From positions 8,425,001 to 8,489,000 of the forward strand of contig NC_090135.1 of assembly GCF_040581485.1 (NCBI RefSeq): a stretch of DNA of 64,000 nucleotides, written 5' to 3'. Below, one piece after another: positions 1 to 11,830 of this stretch. Source of the stretch: Linepithema humile (taxonomy: Eukaryota; Arthropoda; Insecta; Hymenoptera; Formicidae). Position 1 is the stretch's first letter. Each line of letters opens with the position of its first letter. The translations under genes were made by a program, and so were the position numbers. The notes below the pieces were generated by a model that was given only the letters and a program-made list of their open reading frames with translations, searched no databases and was not told where the DNA came from.

Positions 1-562
1 ACACAGCTTTACTATCTTTTTATCGACTATTTATTTTTATTGTTGTTTATTTTTGTTTTGAATAGCATTAAACGAGCAATGTGTGAATTTAATTTTCATT
101 TGTTTACGTGTAACTTTAAATATTAAATAGTGTATCAGAAGGGTGCAAAATTTCGTGTAAATATGCGGATCTGTCATGTCCATTCGAGAAACTGCATTCT
201 CGTATAACGCACAGAGTGTCAAATTAACAAACAATAAATGTACATATTACTGCAATGTACATATTAATAAACAATAAATTGAATAAGTGAAATTTTCTTA
301 TCACAAAAGAATATACTGTGATAACGTATTTAAACGTTTAAAAGTATAAAAATGAATTAAATTTGTGCTCAACAATTTTTAACAGTTACAAGTCGTTTTG
401 TACCGAGTCTTTTTTTACTCAAAATTTTTACTAAAAATCATGTCTATTGTGTAAAATTGCACGATAATTTGACTTTAATATGTCAGACATATTTTATTCT
501 TTTTCCTTTAACTTATACATTGTAGAAGGCAATTTCGGTTAGTTACGGAAAACGGATCAAAA

Positions 563-575
563 CAGATGGCGCTAG
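563..575 (+). promoter_or_regulatory. Possible CTCF-type site
   Basis: CAGATGGCGCTAG matches the core of insect and vertebrate CTCF motifs (AGRKGGCGC). It is a single short match in an AT-rich stretch, so chance is a real alternative. Confidence 0.25.
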
Positions 576-841
576 AATGCGTGGCAATAGTAAGTTTGTT
601 AAGAGAGTCGTAAAAAGAAAATCCAAGGAAAATCCACTTAATCAGTGTTGAGTGATTTATCCAATCGTGCGAAATATTCCTACAATATTATCTTCTTTTT
701 TCTCATTTTTTAAAACTGTTTTTGTATTACTTTTTATTCTCAACTTGCGCAAACAGTATTTTTAAGAAGTATCTCACGTAACCCCCTTACGTTCTTTCGC
801 GTATCTCTATTAACCGACAAACTGCGATAAATCGTCGTTGC

Positions 842-1230
842 CGCGCGATAGTGACGGGGCAGGACAGCGCAGCGCGGAATTTCAAGAAAATCCACTATGG
901 GTCGCAATGACGATCGGCGCAGCGCGGCGCGGTAAATAAACGAGCGTGCATGCCCTGCTCGCTCGTGGATATGGAATTATTGATCTACGGCTGTAGTGGC
1001 GATTTATGGCCGCGGATAATGCATTCGGAATGCGTTTAACGGCCGAAACGGAGTTGCCTGCGCCATACCACGTCCGACCGGCGACTTTGTTTAGGTGACT
1101 CAGGAGGAAGGGAATTGCCGGACAAAGGACAAAGGGTCGAAAACGTTCCCGACGTGCCAGCGATTCAATCCGTTTTACCATTTTCTCAAGCGCGGGAATT
1201 CGGATTAACTCTTTCATCACCGAATTATTT
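842..1230. other. CpG-rich block
   Basis: Many CG, GCGC and CGCG steps, with GCAGCGCGG repeated at about 869 and 917. The open frame on the minus strand here is a by-product of GC content and matches nothing known. Confidence 0.5.
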
Positions 1231-4200
1231 CTAAATGTTAAGAGAGAAAAGAGCAATTTATATTTTTTACTCGAAATCTCATTTCCACCGTAAAAGCTAT
1301 AAAAATATTTCATCGCAAAAAAGTGACAGAATTAAATTCTCAATATCTACGGTTTTTATTCGGCTTCGTGTAAAATTTACGCGCCGGCTCGGCATTTGTT
1401 TTAACACCGAGATGGAAGATTATAAAAGCTGCCGTAATGATTATCGTGCGATACTCGAAATCATTTGCGCAATTTCATAATGTGCACAGCTATTGTTGCA
1501 ACATTTTATTCTCGCGACGTTGCGCGCGGTTGGAGATAATTTCAAATATAATTTTCATTCGCTCGCAGATCGTAAAATATCGTCCGCTATCGCTTATGAA
1601 TGTTGTATTTACGTTTTCGAGTGAGCAGTATCGACGATAAATTAATTAGCAATACTAATTTAATTAATATCACGTCACATGGTTTTTGCATATTGGTTGC
1701 AGCGTTACCCGAGGAGTGCATTTGTATTTGAAGAGAAAACTTAGTTAATCGAGTTAAAAGAAACGTATTTGAAATAATTGCGCGCAGAGATTTTTCACTC
1801 AAGCGCATTCGCACTTTTACTGCTTAACGTTAGATAACTGCATTCATCACGGATCAGCATATTATATTATATGATATAAAAAAACGAGTCCGTGTTATGC
1901 ACTTTTTCTCGTCGTTCTGTATATAGCGAAATAATACACGCGCGACTGAAATGACGCGTTTTTCACACGGCTCGACAAACCTCGGGAAAATTGCGACACC
2001 ACCGCTTTGAGTTCTCTCAACTCAGGTCGCCGCCGATTTTCACCCCTGCAGCCCGCGCTTCCACATTTTCTTCGATGTTCCGGTTGCAAAAAGCGGACTC
2101 TCGCGCCAAGCTCTCTCACTTCATCCTCTCGACGAAAGCCGGTTTGGGGCTGTTTTGCCTTCTCGCGTGAGGACATTTAAATGGCGCGCCGACACCCTTA
2201 AAAAGACCGCGCCTCTCTCCTCAACCTTTCGCCCGGCAAATCGGGTCGTGGAAAAACGCTCTGCAGCAATGCACAATTTTACGGAAAGCCGGACTGCGAG
2301 ACGGACGATGAAAGAAACTTGTGTAAGAGAAAGAGTAAGAAGAGGGAAAAAAAAGAGCATACGAGAGGATGGTGAATAACCTACTTGAAGATCTTTATTG
2401 TGCGAAAAAAGTGAAGAAGCGAGAAAAGACGCGCGTGTAAGGAAAAGCATGCTATGAGGGGATGAATGGAAGGGGTAAAAATTGCATATACCTATCGATG
2501 AAAAAGTATAAAAGACGAAGCAGGGGGGAACATAACAACGAAAGCCGAAGTGATACAACACGATGGAGACAATACTGCGAGAAATTGATGGCCTCGGATA
2601 AACATGATGCGAGACATTATACAATACAACCATATGAGCTGGAACCATCTGTCCTGAGAAGCGAAACGAGGCATCCTGTAAAAAGATTATCCGCCGGGTA
2701 ACACAAATGGTCAAAGTCCACTTCTGGATGGTTTCGGTGGCTTAAAGAAGGGGAGCGTTTTCGCTTAGCGGCCATTTCGCTCATTTCCGTTCCCGCGGCG
2801 GGACGGAGGGGATCCATTTGCCGCCCCTCTAATTCCTTCTACCATCTTCCTTCGAGGCATCGAAGGCTATTGTACGTTCCAACCTCTTTCCTGTCCCTTC
2901 CTAGTCCATCAGTCAGTTTACATTAGTTGCTGCAGAAGCAACGAAAGAGGAGCAGACGAAGAAGGGAAAAAGGAAAACGCCCGTCCGTATTTAAGGCGGC
3001 CATTACGGCGGTGTAATTATCGCTTTTCGATTCCAATTTGATTCATAAGAGGGACGGGACTCTCGCGAGCGAAATCCATGAAGTCGAGAACGCGAGGACG
3101 AGATGACATCGAAGGCGCCCGAAGAAGCCGGAAAATTGCGAAACGAATTCATTAAACTCGACCCCTCCGATTAGATCTGGCACTCGAAGCGTGTCGATTA
3201 TGGCGCGAAGTTGCGAAAACTTCGGTCCGTCATAATTATTTGTGCCGCTTTCTTCGAAAGTGTGATGTACAGATTTCGAGAACGTAGGGATAAGGCAGCA
3301 AGGGCTTTCCGAGAACTTGGAAAATTACGAGACGATCATTAAATTCGATCTATTTGAATAAGTTTCGTACTCCAAGTGCAACGATTATATCACGATGACG
3401 CGGAAATTTATCGCAATTATTTATACCGTCTATATTTCGAAAGCAAAATGTATACAAATAATATAATTCTTGTGAAAAGAAAAAGAGAAGAATAAGAAAA
3501 ATGAATAAAATATCAATAATCAAATATCAATAACTGATAATTCTATGTAGCACAATAAGCCATAAATAAGTAAATGAAAAAAAGTAAACTTTTAACATCA
3601 ACTTTTAAATATCAATATAATACAAAGTAGATAAACTTATTTTTGCACGAAGAATGTCCACTTGTCAAGATGACAAACAGCAATTCTGATATCAGATGCT
3701 CGTCATAAACATTTATCAAAATTTGTGATATTTGAAATACAAAACGTGCAAATATGTGATTTGCGTGAAAAATAGATACGTGACTTCTATTTACGTGATA
3801 TCGATGATTTCTTTATAAATGGTAGAAGAGATGCGAATGAGTATCGACTTTTTTTAGACGTTATATAATTTCGCGCAATTTCTTTATCTATGATTGGACA
3901 ATTAATTGAACATTTTCATTAAAAAAATCAATTAACAATACTCTTTTTGTAAAATTTAATTAAATTTTATATTGAAGCTTGCTTCTTTCTTGACAGAGAA
4001 AAAGTTCGATATTTAGAAAACTTTCCAACTTCGAACAGAAGCACTGCTTTTTGTAGCCCTGTTTTGATATAAATCTGTACTCATCGCTTTCTATATTTCT
4101 GTATTTTTCTTTGTTATTTTCGCTCGAATAAAACAGCATCTCTAGGTCATTTCGGAACAGTGCGATTGCTGTATTAATTCCGCCTAATTATTCGCCATGC

Positions 4201-4690
4201 CGCGCGCGATTTCCGATTGACAAGTCGAATAAAAGATACGCGATACAGACAATGCGTTCAGCGAATATGATTCTGGTTAACGATTTAGTGTAGGCAACCA
4301 CAGGAACAAAAGACACGCAATGGTGTGTAGGCGTTATAAGCGGGGATCGGCAGGCAGTGGAAACCTCTAAACACTTAATAGGTCGTGCAAATACAGCAAC
4401 TCATCGATTGAACGCATTCAATGCTCCGAACGGAGTCAATTTAAAAAAAAATGAATGAAAAACGGATAGAAGTGTATAAAAAGTTGAAAATTACAAAAGG
4501 TTACTAAATAAAACTATCCGTCTCTAAAAGCACAACACAAGCTGCTACTCCGAAATTATCAAATTATCACTTTCGTTATTTTGCAATCGCTTTATTTTTA
4601 ATGTTTACGCCGCTTGGAAGTATCCACTTGAATAAAGTAATAATGCAGCGTATTTTACGTATGCGGCTCCATATTGTTTGCAGCATTGTT
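1231..4690. other. Non-coding stretch, mixed composition
   Basis: AT-rich to about 1890, CpG-bearing and moderately GC-rich from about 1900 to 3320, then AT-rich with A/T runs to 4690. Open frames near 2121-2714 lack any recognisable domain. No RNA gene or repeat family was recognised. Confidence 0.5.
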
Positions 4691-4884
4691 GATGCAATGT
4701 CGGACTCGAGACGGCGGAAAAACTTGACTATTCCGGCACTCGGGGGCAGCTAGCTGGTCGAGACGCGTGGGAGGTATAAATCACTGGAAATTGTGCTGCG
4801 GCGGTAAACAAACAGATCCAAGGATACAGTGGGGCGCCAGGCGGGGTAGGAAGTACGAGACGGGATGCTGTCGCGCGCATCGCC

Positions 4885-4898
4885 GGGGGGGGGGGGGG
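4885..4898 (+). repeat. Homopolymer G14
   Basis: Uninterrupted run of 14 G within a CpG-rich block, followed by AGAGGGAGGACG. Confidence 0.95.
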
Positions 4899-5026
4899 AG
4901 AGGGAGGACGCTGCGATACGCGCAAAGCGCCGCGCAAGAAGTCCGTGTATGTAGATGTGCGTCAGCGTATGTGCACGAAAACGAAAAGAGCCGCTAGAGA
5001 GGATATGAAGAGCGGGAAGCTGACAA

Positions 5027-5044
5027 AGAGAGAGAGAGAGAGAG
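5027..5044 (+). repeat. (AG)n microsatellite
   Basis: Nine AG units, ending in AAAGATAGG. First of three GA/CT tracts within 400 bases. Confidence 0.95.
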
Positions 5045-5213
5045 AAAGATAGGTGGCGAGCGCGAGAGAATAGGAGAAGGAGGAGAGGGGTTTAGAACAG
5101 TGCGCGGCGTATCCACAGTCGTGGCAATAAATAATGTCAGACCGAAACGACGTGACGCGTAGCGGAACATGTGGGACAACCTGTATATTAGATGACGTCC
5201 ACTATTCAATTCG

Positions 5214-5245
5214 CTCTCTCTCTCTCCCTCTCTCTCTCTCTCTCT
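5214..5245 (+). repeat. (CT)n microsatellite, one interruption
   Basis: Thirty-two bases of CT repeats broken by one CCC. It is in the opposite orientation to the flanking GA tracts at 5027-5044 and 5406-5428. Confidence 0.95.
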
Positions 5246-5405
5246 GTGCGCACTCGGCCGGTCCGAGCTGGATAGCGGTGGGAACGACTCCGCCGTTGCG
5301 TTATAGCGCGCTATATGGAGCGTCCGTGTATGCTAGCGCGGACCATCATGCACTATTCATGACCGGTTCGCCCAAGATTCGCCGGCAGCGCGGAACCACG
5401 CAAGT

Positions 5406-5428
5406 GAGAGAGAGAGAGAGAGAGAGAG
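5406..5428 (+). repeat. (GA)n microsatellite
   Basis: About eleven GA units followed by TGAGGGGGGGAGGGGG. It is complementary to the CT tract at 5214-5245. Confidence 0.95.
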
Positions 5429-5760
5429 TGAGGGGGGGGAGGGGGTACGCGTACAAGTTGGGTGGTTGAACGTAGCGAGCTTCATAGCTTTCGAGTGGTA
5501 TGTGTGCAACGCCGGGTCGGGCTACCGTATCGTTGCAACGGCAGTAAACAGATTATCTCGGCTAATGAAAATGCTGGCTTGCCTGCTCTGGCGAACGTTT
5601 ACGACTACGAGGACCGCGAGGGAAACGCGGCCGCTGCCATTTGTCGCGATTGGAAGCTCGGCCGATCCCCTAAAATTGCATAGGGATGACCTCGGGTGAA
5701 GGTAGTCGCGATAATCTCGGATTAAAATCATTTTTCGTAATAAGAAATTATATGAAGGCA

Positions 5761-8279
5761 ATTAACAGGGCACGTTTGTAATGCATATATAGCTACCTCT
5801 AAAGATTTCTTCTTACAACCGTCCTCAGTGACATAATATTTCAATGTGATTTAATCCTTTGAAAATATACAACTTGCTGTTTTACACTTGAATTCTTAAT
5901 TGTATATTTTCATAGATTTTATTGAAATAATTAATCGCGTAAAGAATTGTGTGTGTGCTACTGTACACGCCACAAATATTCGATCGAATGCATAAAAGCT
6001 CTTGTTGACAATATAAGAAACCAGCCAGAAACGGCGATGCTGGAAGTCGCGACGATGCTCCCTATTTTATAGAAATTCAAATCGTATCTGATACGAAAGC
6101 CGCTAGTATAAAATCAAGTTGGCGGAACGGAGCGGTAACGGTGACGGTCGTCATCATCGTCCAACTCGGAACGCGGGGGAAGACCCAAAGCAAGCGAAGG
6201 CAAACGAAGAAGCTGACGCGGCTGATTCGCAGGGCCAATCGGATAAGTGCATTCCTATAGAGCTGGCCGTCCAATCAGATATACCGTAGTCTTTGACGTT
6301 TTCTCATGCCCTATCGCGCGATCTGCCCTCTCGCCCTCTTCTCACACCGCTTGCTTCCCTCCCCCTTTTGTAGCGGACAAGCTCGTCTCGCATCCATCCG
6401 CGGGGCTGCCATGTAAGATGAAAAGAAAAGCTGCGGAAAATGAATCAAACGTCCCCGACATTTCAATTATTTCTTACAAGCGCCAGCCCCACGCCCTGCC
6501 GCCTCCGACTTGTTATCGTCGCCGACGCGAGGGTGCTTCATGACGACCGGCGACGCGCGCCCCGCACAATCTCGGTGCATTTAAATTAAGACGTGACTTT
6601 TATTCGCGACTGATTTATCGCGTGTATAAACATCTCGGAAAAATGCACCGGTAATTAAAACGCTTACAGCATAGACATCATAACGAGACTTTTCTCGAAA
6701 TGTAAAAGGAAAAAACTAAACTAAGAATTAAAAATACATACTTCTAACTGTCTACTAAAATATGACAAACGTACATTAAAATTTTGAATTCTGAATAACA
6801 ACAATCACGAAAAATTATATATGCAAATTGATTTTTGTCTTCGATAAGGTGCCAAAAAATAAGAAAAAATTAATTCCAGATTATTGCAGATTGTTTTGTT
6901 TAGCGGAAATGTTATAAAATTTATATTCAATATTAATAAGTTGCGCGCCGTCAAATTACACTCAAGAAAACAGGACTTTTTATTCAAACCTCTTTTCTGA
7001 AAAGTCAAGAAGCGCAAATGCATTCCCTTGCACTCTTCTCACAATGCTCATGCGCCAAGAGGGAAAGAAGAGTATTGAAAAAGAAGGTGAACGTGAGCAG
7101 AAAGATAATGCGTCGACAATACAGCGAAGATGTTTTCGATATTTCGCTGCAAATTGGATGGCGCAAAATTTGAAGCTACGTAAGGTGTCCGTGACTAATA
7201 AAATTTAACTGATTTTGTCCGTGTAAAATCTCAAATAAAAAAATAAGGCACAATCATTAGAACGTTTATTTTTAATATTGAAAGAAGTAAAATGCTCGAC
7301 AAATTACATTCACCGTCAATATTAACTCTCTATGCAAGATTGAAATAAATTTTCTGTTTGAAAAAGAATGCTTAAAAAAGGATTGCATTACGAAAATTAG
7401 AATACACTTTTATATTATTTTTATATATTTTCACGTCTTTGAAAAAAATCTTTCATAAAAGCGCAACTATTAAAAATAATATAAGAGAAAATAAATATAT
7501 GATGCCGACGTGTGGGAAGACTCAATTAAGAATAGATGAAGAGATCAAGAATTAATTTCGTCCTAGAATAGAGCCCAAGACTCGAGCGTGGCGTAGATCG
7601 ATTGATCGGATAATCAAGCACTACGAAATGGGAGGCCATCAACGGGAAACGCGTATCGCGAAAGCTCTCGGCTGCGCTACGCATCATTTTGCCATTGTCT
7701 AATTAAGGTCGGTAATCTGAATCGGGAAGGTAACACGATTATCTCTGGTCGGGTTAGTACGATTCTGACGTAACGGATTCAAATCGCTGATTGACTGAGC
7801 CGGCGGGACTGCAATCGGCCGCGATCATGCGACACGCCGCATGCGTGCGCGAATCGTTAATGCAAATAGCTATTATCGCGTTGCGCATCCTACCACGATA
7901 CGCACGGTAATCGCATCTCCGAGTGTTGCGGCTTGCTTTGTTCTTCAATTGAACGTTGAATGTAATCGAATGTAAAATATGTCTGAGCGATCGCATTATT
8001 TTTCCAGCGAATAATCTCTGACGAATTGATGTCGTCTTCCTTGACAAATATTTTCATTTTCAGCATTAAAAATCCCGATAATTTATCATAAATTCAATTT
8101 CCTCTGTAGCATTTGATTACGTTAATATGGTCGGATTACATGTGACTATAAAATTCCATTATACAAAATGGAATTAGAATCAAGCAATAAATTAACTTTC
8201 GAAATTAAGCAATAATCAGAAGTATAAATTTTATAGAACAAACGCACGCGACCGTACTCACATGTAATAAATTTTGGAA
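5761..8279. other. Non-coding stretch
   Basis: CpG-bearing sequence at about 6100-6600 and 7560-8040, the rest AT-rich. No recognisable coding, RNA or mobile sequence. Confidence 0.5.
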
Positions 8280-8305
8280 GTGCGTACGCGTGCGCGCGCG
8301 TGTAT
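8280..8305. repeat. Alternating purine-pyrimidine tract (Z-DNA type)
   Basis: Twenty-six bases alternate R-Y without a break, rich in CG and TG steps (GTGCGTACGCG then TGCGCGCGCG then TGTAT). CG/TG alternation of this length is the classical Z-forming pattern. Confidence 0.8.
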
Positions 8306-8922
8306 TGTGCCTGTGAAAACAGAGCAATGAAATTAGTAAGCTTTTGATATTTTGCAAACTGTCGGTACCAAAGTTAGATTTCACGTCACCGCAATAGTTT
8401 TGAGCAAAATTTACTTTGTTATTTACTTTCAGAAAACTTTCGAAACTCAATCAATTTCAGTTGTAAAAAATTGTTATGATATCTGTTTATCCGTTATCAA
8501 GTTGACGAATAAGCACTGGTTGTTCTAATTGCAAGTTACAAAACGTATTAACTGCTGGAACTTGGAGAACTCGGAAACATCTATATGTTGCTCAGAATCA
8601 TGATCCATTGCAATCGCGCAATGGTTTGTAACGCTAACGTGTTTCCTCCCCTCCTTCCTCCCCCCCTACGGCTTACTCGCATTCCTACCCGACGGAAGTG
8701 GAGGATATAAATTCGACGATCATAGGAGAACCGGGGAAACCGTACGATGGTATGTGCCACGAATTTTTCAAACGTCGTTTAACAATTTCGCCGTAAATTC
8801 GAGGTGGTATAGCAAGGGATGGTGGGCGAATCAGCAAAAAAATGAAAGAAAGAAGCGAAATACTAAAACTGGCGCGCGCTTACACGCTCGAAATCGTTTG
8901 TTTATATAGCTCCCTCGAACCT

Positions 8923-8954
8923 CCCCTTCCCCCCATCCCCTCACCCCCTCCCCC
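8923..8954 (-). other. G-quadruplex-type motif on the Rbp6 sense strand
   Basis: On the plus strand, C runs of 4, 6, 4, 5 and 5 are separated by loops of 2, 2, 3 and 1 bases. The minus strand, which is the pre-mRNA sense if this is Rbp6 intron, therefore carries five closely spaced G runs, well inside the G3+N1-7 pattern. C-rich sequence of the same kind also lies at 8648-8668. Confidence 0.75.
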
Positions 8955-10076
8955 AGAATATCCGACTAACGAGTTTTTTATTGGAAATTAATTTAGAATT
9001 TACATTACATTTTTTTAATGTTATAGGAGCGGCGTGAATTTCAGTGCGCGATTTATTTGCAGTATCGGCATAGTGCAAATAAATGGTTTGGTATTTATTT
9101 ACATGTTAGCATAATATATGCTTGTTATCTTGTTCCTACAATTGTTATCTTAATATAATCTAAACGATGCCGTGTGCATAATAATGCAGCAAACACACAT
9201 ATAGATATTATAAAATATTACATACAATGTCTGATTATACAACGGCCAGTTCTACTGATTCTATCAATTAACTAAATTGGCGAATTAATTTCGGTAATTT
9301 ATAGAAACGCTCTCACGCTCAAATCGAAAAATACAATTGACAATGCATGTAATTCTCGCAGATTGTGTGTATCGAACTCTCACGCATTTCTGCAAACAAA
9401 TATGATGCATATAAACATGCATGAATCTGTGCCTTCTCGTGCACGTATATCACATTGGTTGCCAATTTCCAAACACATCGATAGAAAGGGGGAGGGGGGG
9501 AGGAAGAGAGAAAAAGAGAAAGGAGAGGAGATGGAGTGAGAGAGAGAGTGAGAGAGTCAGCGCTAAAGGGGGCGAAACAAGGATCAAGGGTTGGTCGGGG
9601 GTTGGATCGAATGTTATGACGTATTACGCCGCGTCGTAGCTACGAAAACAATGCAATTAGTTACTGTAATTGTGCGCAGCGTGCGTTTACGCGCGGTAAC
9701 CAACCGCGTCGTTTCCACCCTCCGTTTCAACCCCCTCGTCGCTTCCGTCCCTCTTCCGTCCGCTTCTCCTTCCGCTTCGTGTAATGAAACGCTCGTTCGT
9801 TCTCGTGTTACTTTTTACCCCCGCTACGAACTACGCGAGCGCTATTCTCCTTTTTCAAACCGGTGCCCGCGAAAACAATGTTGCGCCCCCGAATGTTGTA
9901 AATTTATGATCAACATTCGGTTGACTTCGCGCACGTGAGATTTATGTCGGAAATAAATATAAACAAGAATTTATCGAAACCCCGAAGTGCTCGACGAATT
10001 GCGCCGATAAAACAATGTTACTCTGATTTTATTAAATGATATTCGAATCAATTTGTTTATTGAAATCGACATGGTT

Positions 10077-10093
10077 CATATATATATATATAT
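10077..10093. repeat. (AT)8 microsatellite
   Basis: About eight AT units followed by GTATAATAATTC. Confidence 0.9.
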
Positions 10094-10290
10094 GTATAAT
10101 AATTCGAGTCATGATGAATGAGTGACATTTTGACAAATTACAGTTTGAAAAGCGCAATTTTTTTCTAGCTTGCGCGTCAATTTAATAATGGATTAATCGA
10201 AGGAAAAGAATACATATCAAAATAATTATCGTGAAAAATAAAGTCAATCGCGATCGTAGACGATAGAAGTAATTAGGAACAACACAAGTT

Positions 10291-10850
10291 GACACTTTTC
10301 TTTGTTCCAGGAACTTTGTAACAAAAAATCAAGCACACTTCTACATCCCGTTATCGAATTAGTGACAAACTTAAATTAATCAAGCGAACGCAGTGCCAAA
10401 GTTTTTACTCGATTTCTGGAAGAATGAAGTGGATCGAAAACGCGCTATCAAAATAATGAAGAAAAATGGGAACTGCACACATCGACATTTTTCTTTCCTC
10501 GTAAGTTCGGGACGAAAAATCAAACGCGCCAGATCCACTTATCGAATTAAAGACGGACTCAAATTGAATAAGCATGCTTGAAGTTTTCACTCGAATCGCA
10601 GAGTGAGCTCAATACAAAACGAATGCGCGATACGACAAAAATATAGCGGTCGACAAACATCTTTTTCTTTCAATTTTCTCACGACTATACAGGGAAAAGT
10701 CAAGCTTCTTCTGAATCCAGTTGTCAAGTTAAAAACGAGCTTATTGGATAAGTATATTTAGAACTTAATCAAATTTTTGCGGAATGAACTCCAATAAATT
10801 AACAGTGAAAGAATGTGCGAAGTGAATAATGATAGAAAAAATCCCAACCG
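10291..10850. repeat. Degenerate tandem repeat, three copies of a ~170-190 bp unit
   Basis: Copies begin near 10291, 10484 and 10652. Each opens with a GACA-cTTTTTCTTTc segment, then a-AAAAATCAAgC/aCGC with a run like ATCCA/cTTATCGAATTA/aAAAACG, then CTTAAATTgAATAAG, then AGTTTTcACTCGAAT..., then a GAATG-GCGA/ATAATGA stretch. The copies have diverged strongly but keep this order. A possible fourth, older copy sharing ATCAAAATAAT lies upstream near 10120-10250. It is not coding in any consistent frame. Confidence 0.65.
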
Positions 10851-11641
10851 AGAGAAATATTTTGCATAATCCGCTTTAATTTTGCAGAAGATTGTATAAA
10901 CAAGCAAATATATTTGCAGCATCCAATCTAAAATATAAATATAAACTTCATCAACCATTTTGTTCTAAATTTACGCTATACTTTAGAAATTCTGACGGGA
11001 CCTAATCGAGTGTAAATCGATCAATTGTGTGCCGATTACGGACAAATGAGGTCATCACTTGATTGCACTAAATACGCACTATTTATTCACAATGCATCGT
11101 ACGGTGTCCAAATTACAGTTTTTACACAAATATATACAGTTCGCAGGAGATTAGACTTTTATTAACGAAACGTCCCGGTGTCCGAACAACATGCAATTGC
11201 GTAAGAACTCGTGCCACTGAGGGCCGAAATAAAGGAACAAAGAGACGCGAAAACTATCGATGCAGCTAAACTTGTCGTGAGAAAACGCAAGAGTGCACGG
11301 CGCCGTTGTCCGCGCGTGAGAATGCCGGAATCTCTCCCCTTCGCCCCGAGCTACTCGGTCCACCCTTAAGCGAGGAAGGATCGATCTAACATCTCGAATC
11401 TTTTCCAAAATTGATGAAACTACACGTCTATTATTCATGAACGATTGAAACCGTTCCTTCTCCCTCAGATATCAGAGGAACAAGACTTTGTACCTGAAAA
11501 GGGCACACGTGTACAGATTCTTAACAACAGCTGATAGAAAAGACCAGAGAATTCAATTTATCAATATTCCTCTGTTTTATTGATTGTAAAAACATTTGTC
11601 GAACATCGTACAAATCAATCAATCCTGGATGAATTTTGATC

Positions 11642-11830
11642 ATAGAGGGAGAAATAGAAGGTAGACGCCTCTGGAAAAGGTCGCCAAACAAATGGATGGA
11701 CCAAATCAACTAGCTTAATAACAAGAGTATGCATGAGGGGGAACAAATAGCACAAGATAAAGACGCCCGGAGGGAACTCGTTCGACACTGAGGTGTCACC
11801 GCATCCTTTTGAAGGATTACGGACAGAAGA
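11642..11830 (+). mobile_element. Degenerate LINE (non-LTR retrotransposon) ORF2 C-terminal fragment
   Basis: The plus-strand frame starting at 11642 reads EGRRLWKRSPNKWMDQIN, then an in-frame TAG at 11711-11713, then SMHEGEQIAQDKDARRELVR before a TGA at 11789. This is the typical post-reverse-transcriptase tail of LINE polyproteins: a G-R-R-x-x-G-R-P-P-x-R-W-x-D-x-I basic motif followed by A-Q-D-R-x-x-W-R-x-L. After the second stop a shifted frame reads HPFEGLRTEEED, which suggests a frameshift in the same relic. No reverse transcriptase or endonuclease core is visible upstream, so this is a 5'-truncated, dead copy. The clade is not assigned. It lies antisense to Rbp6 inside the intron. Confidence 0.6.

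Larger units (their letters stand above)
4691..5760. other. CpG-rich block with GA/CT tracts
   Basis: GC-rich sequence holding G14, three GA/CT microsatellites and a TATAAA at about 4775. GAGAG tracts are binding sites for GAGA-type factors in insects, so this could be an intronic regulatory element or internal promoter. No transcript start is demonstrated by the sequence. Confidence 0.35.
8306..10290. other. Non-coding stretch with C-rich and G-rich tracts
   Basis: Holds the C-run array at 8923-8954, an AT-rich interval 8960-9480, a G/A-rich tract at 9487-9560, and CpG-rich sequence to about 9930. The remainder is AT-rich. Nothing coding recognised. Confidence 0.5.

Noticed and set aside
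2121..2714. 197-codon minus-strand open frame
   Set aside because: No recognisable motif, composition follows local bias, and overlapping frames of similar length exist on both strands.
10320..10340. Candidate RNP1 exon (GTAACAAAAAATC on the plus strand)
   Set aside because: The reverse complement does not encode GFGFVTF, and the site belongs to the tandem repeat.
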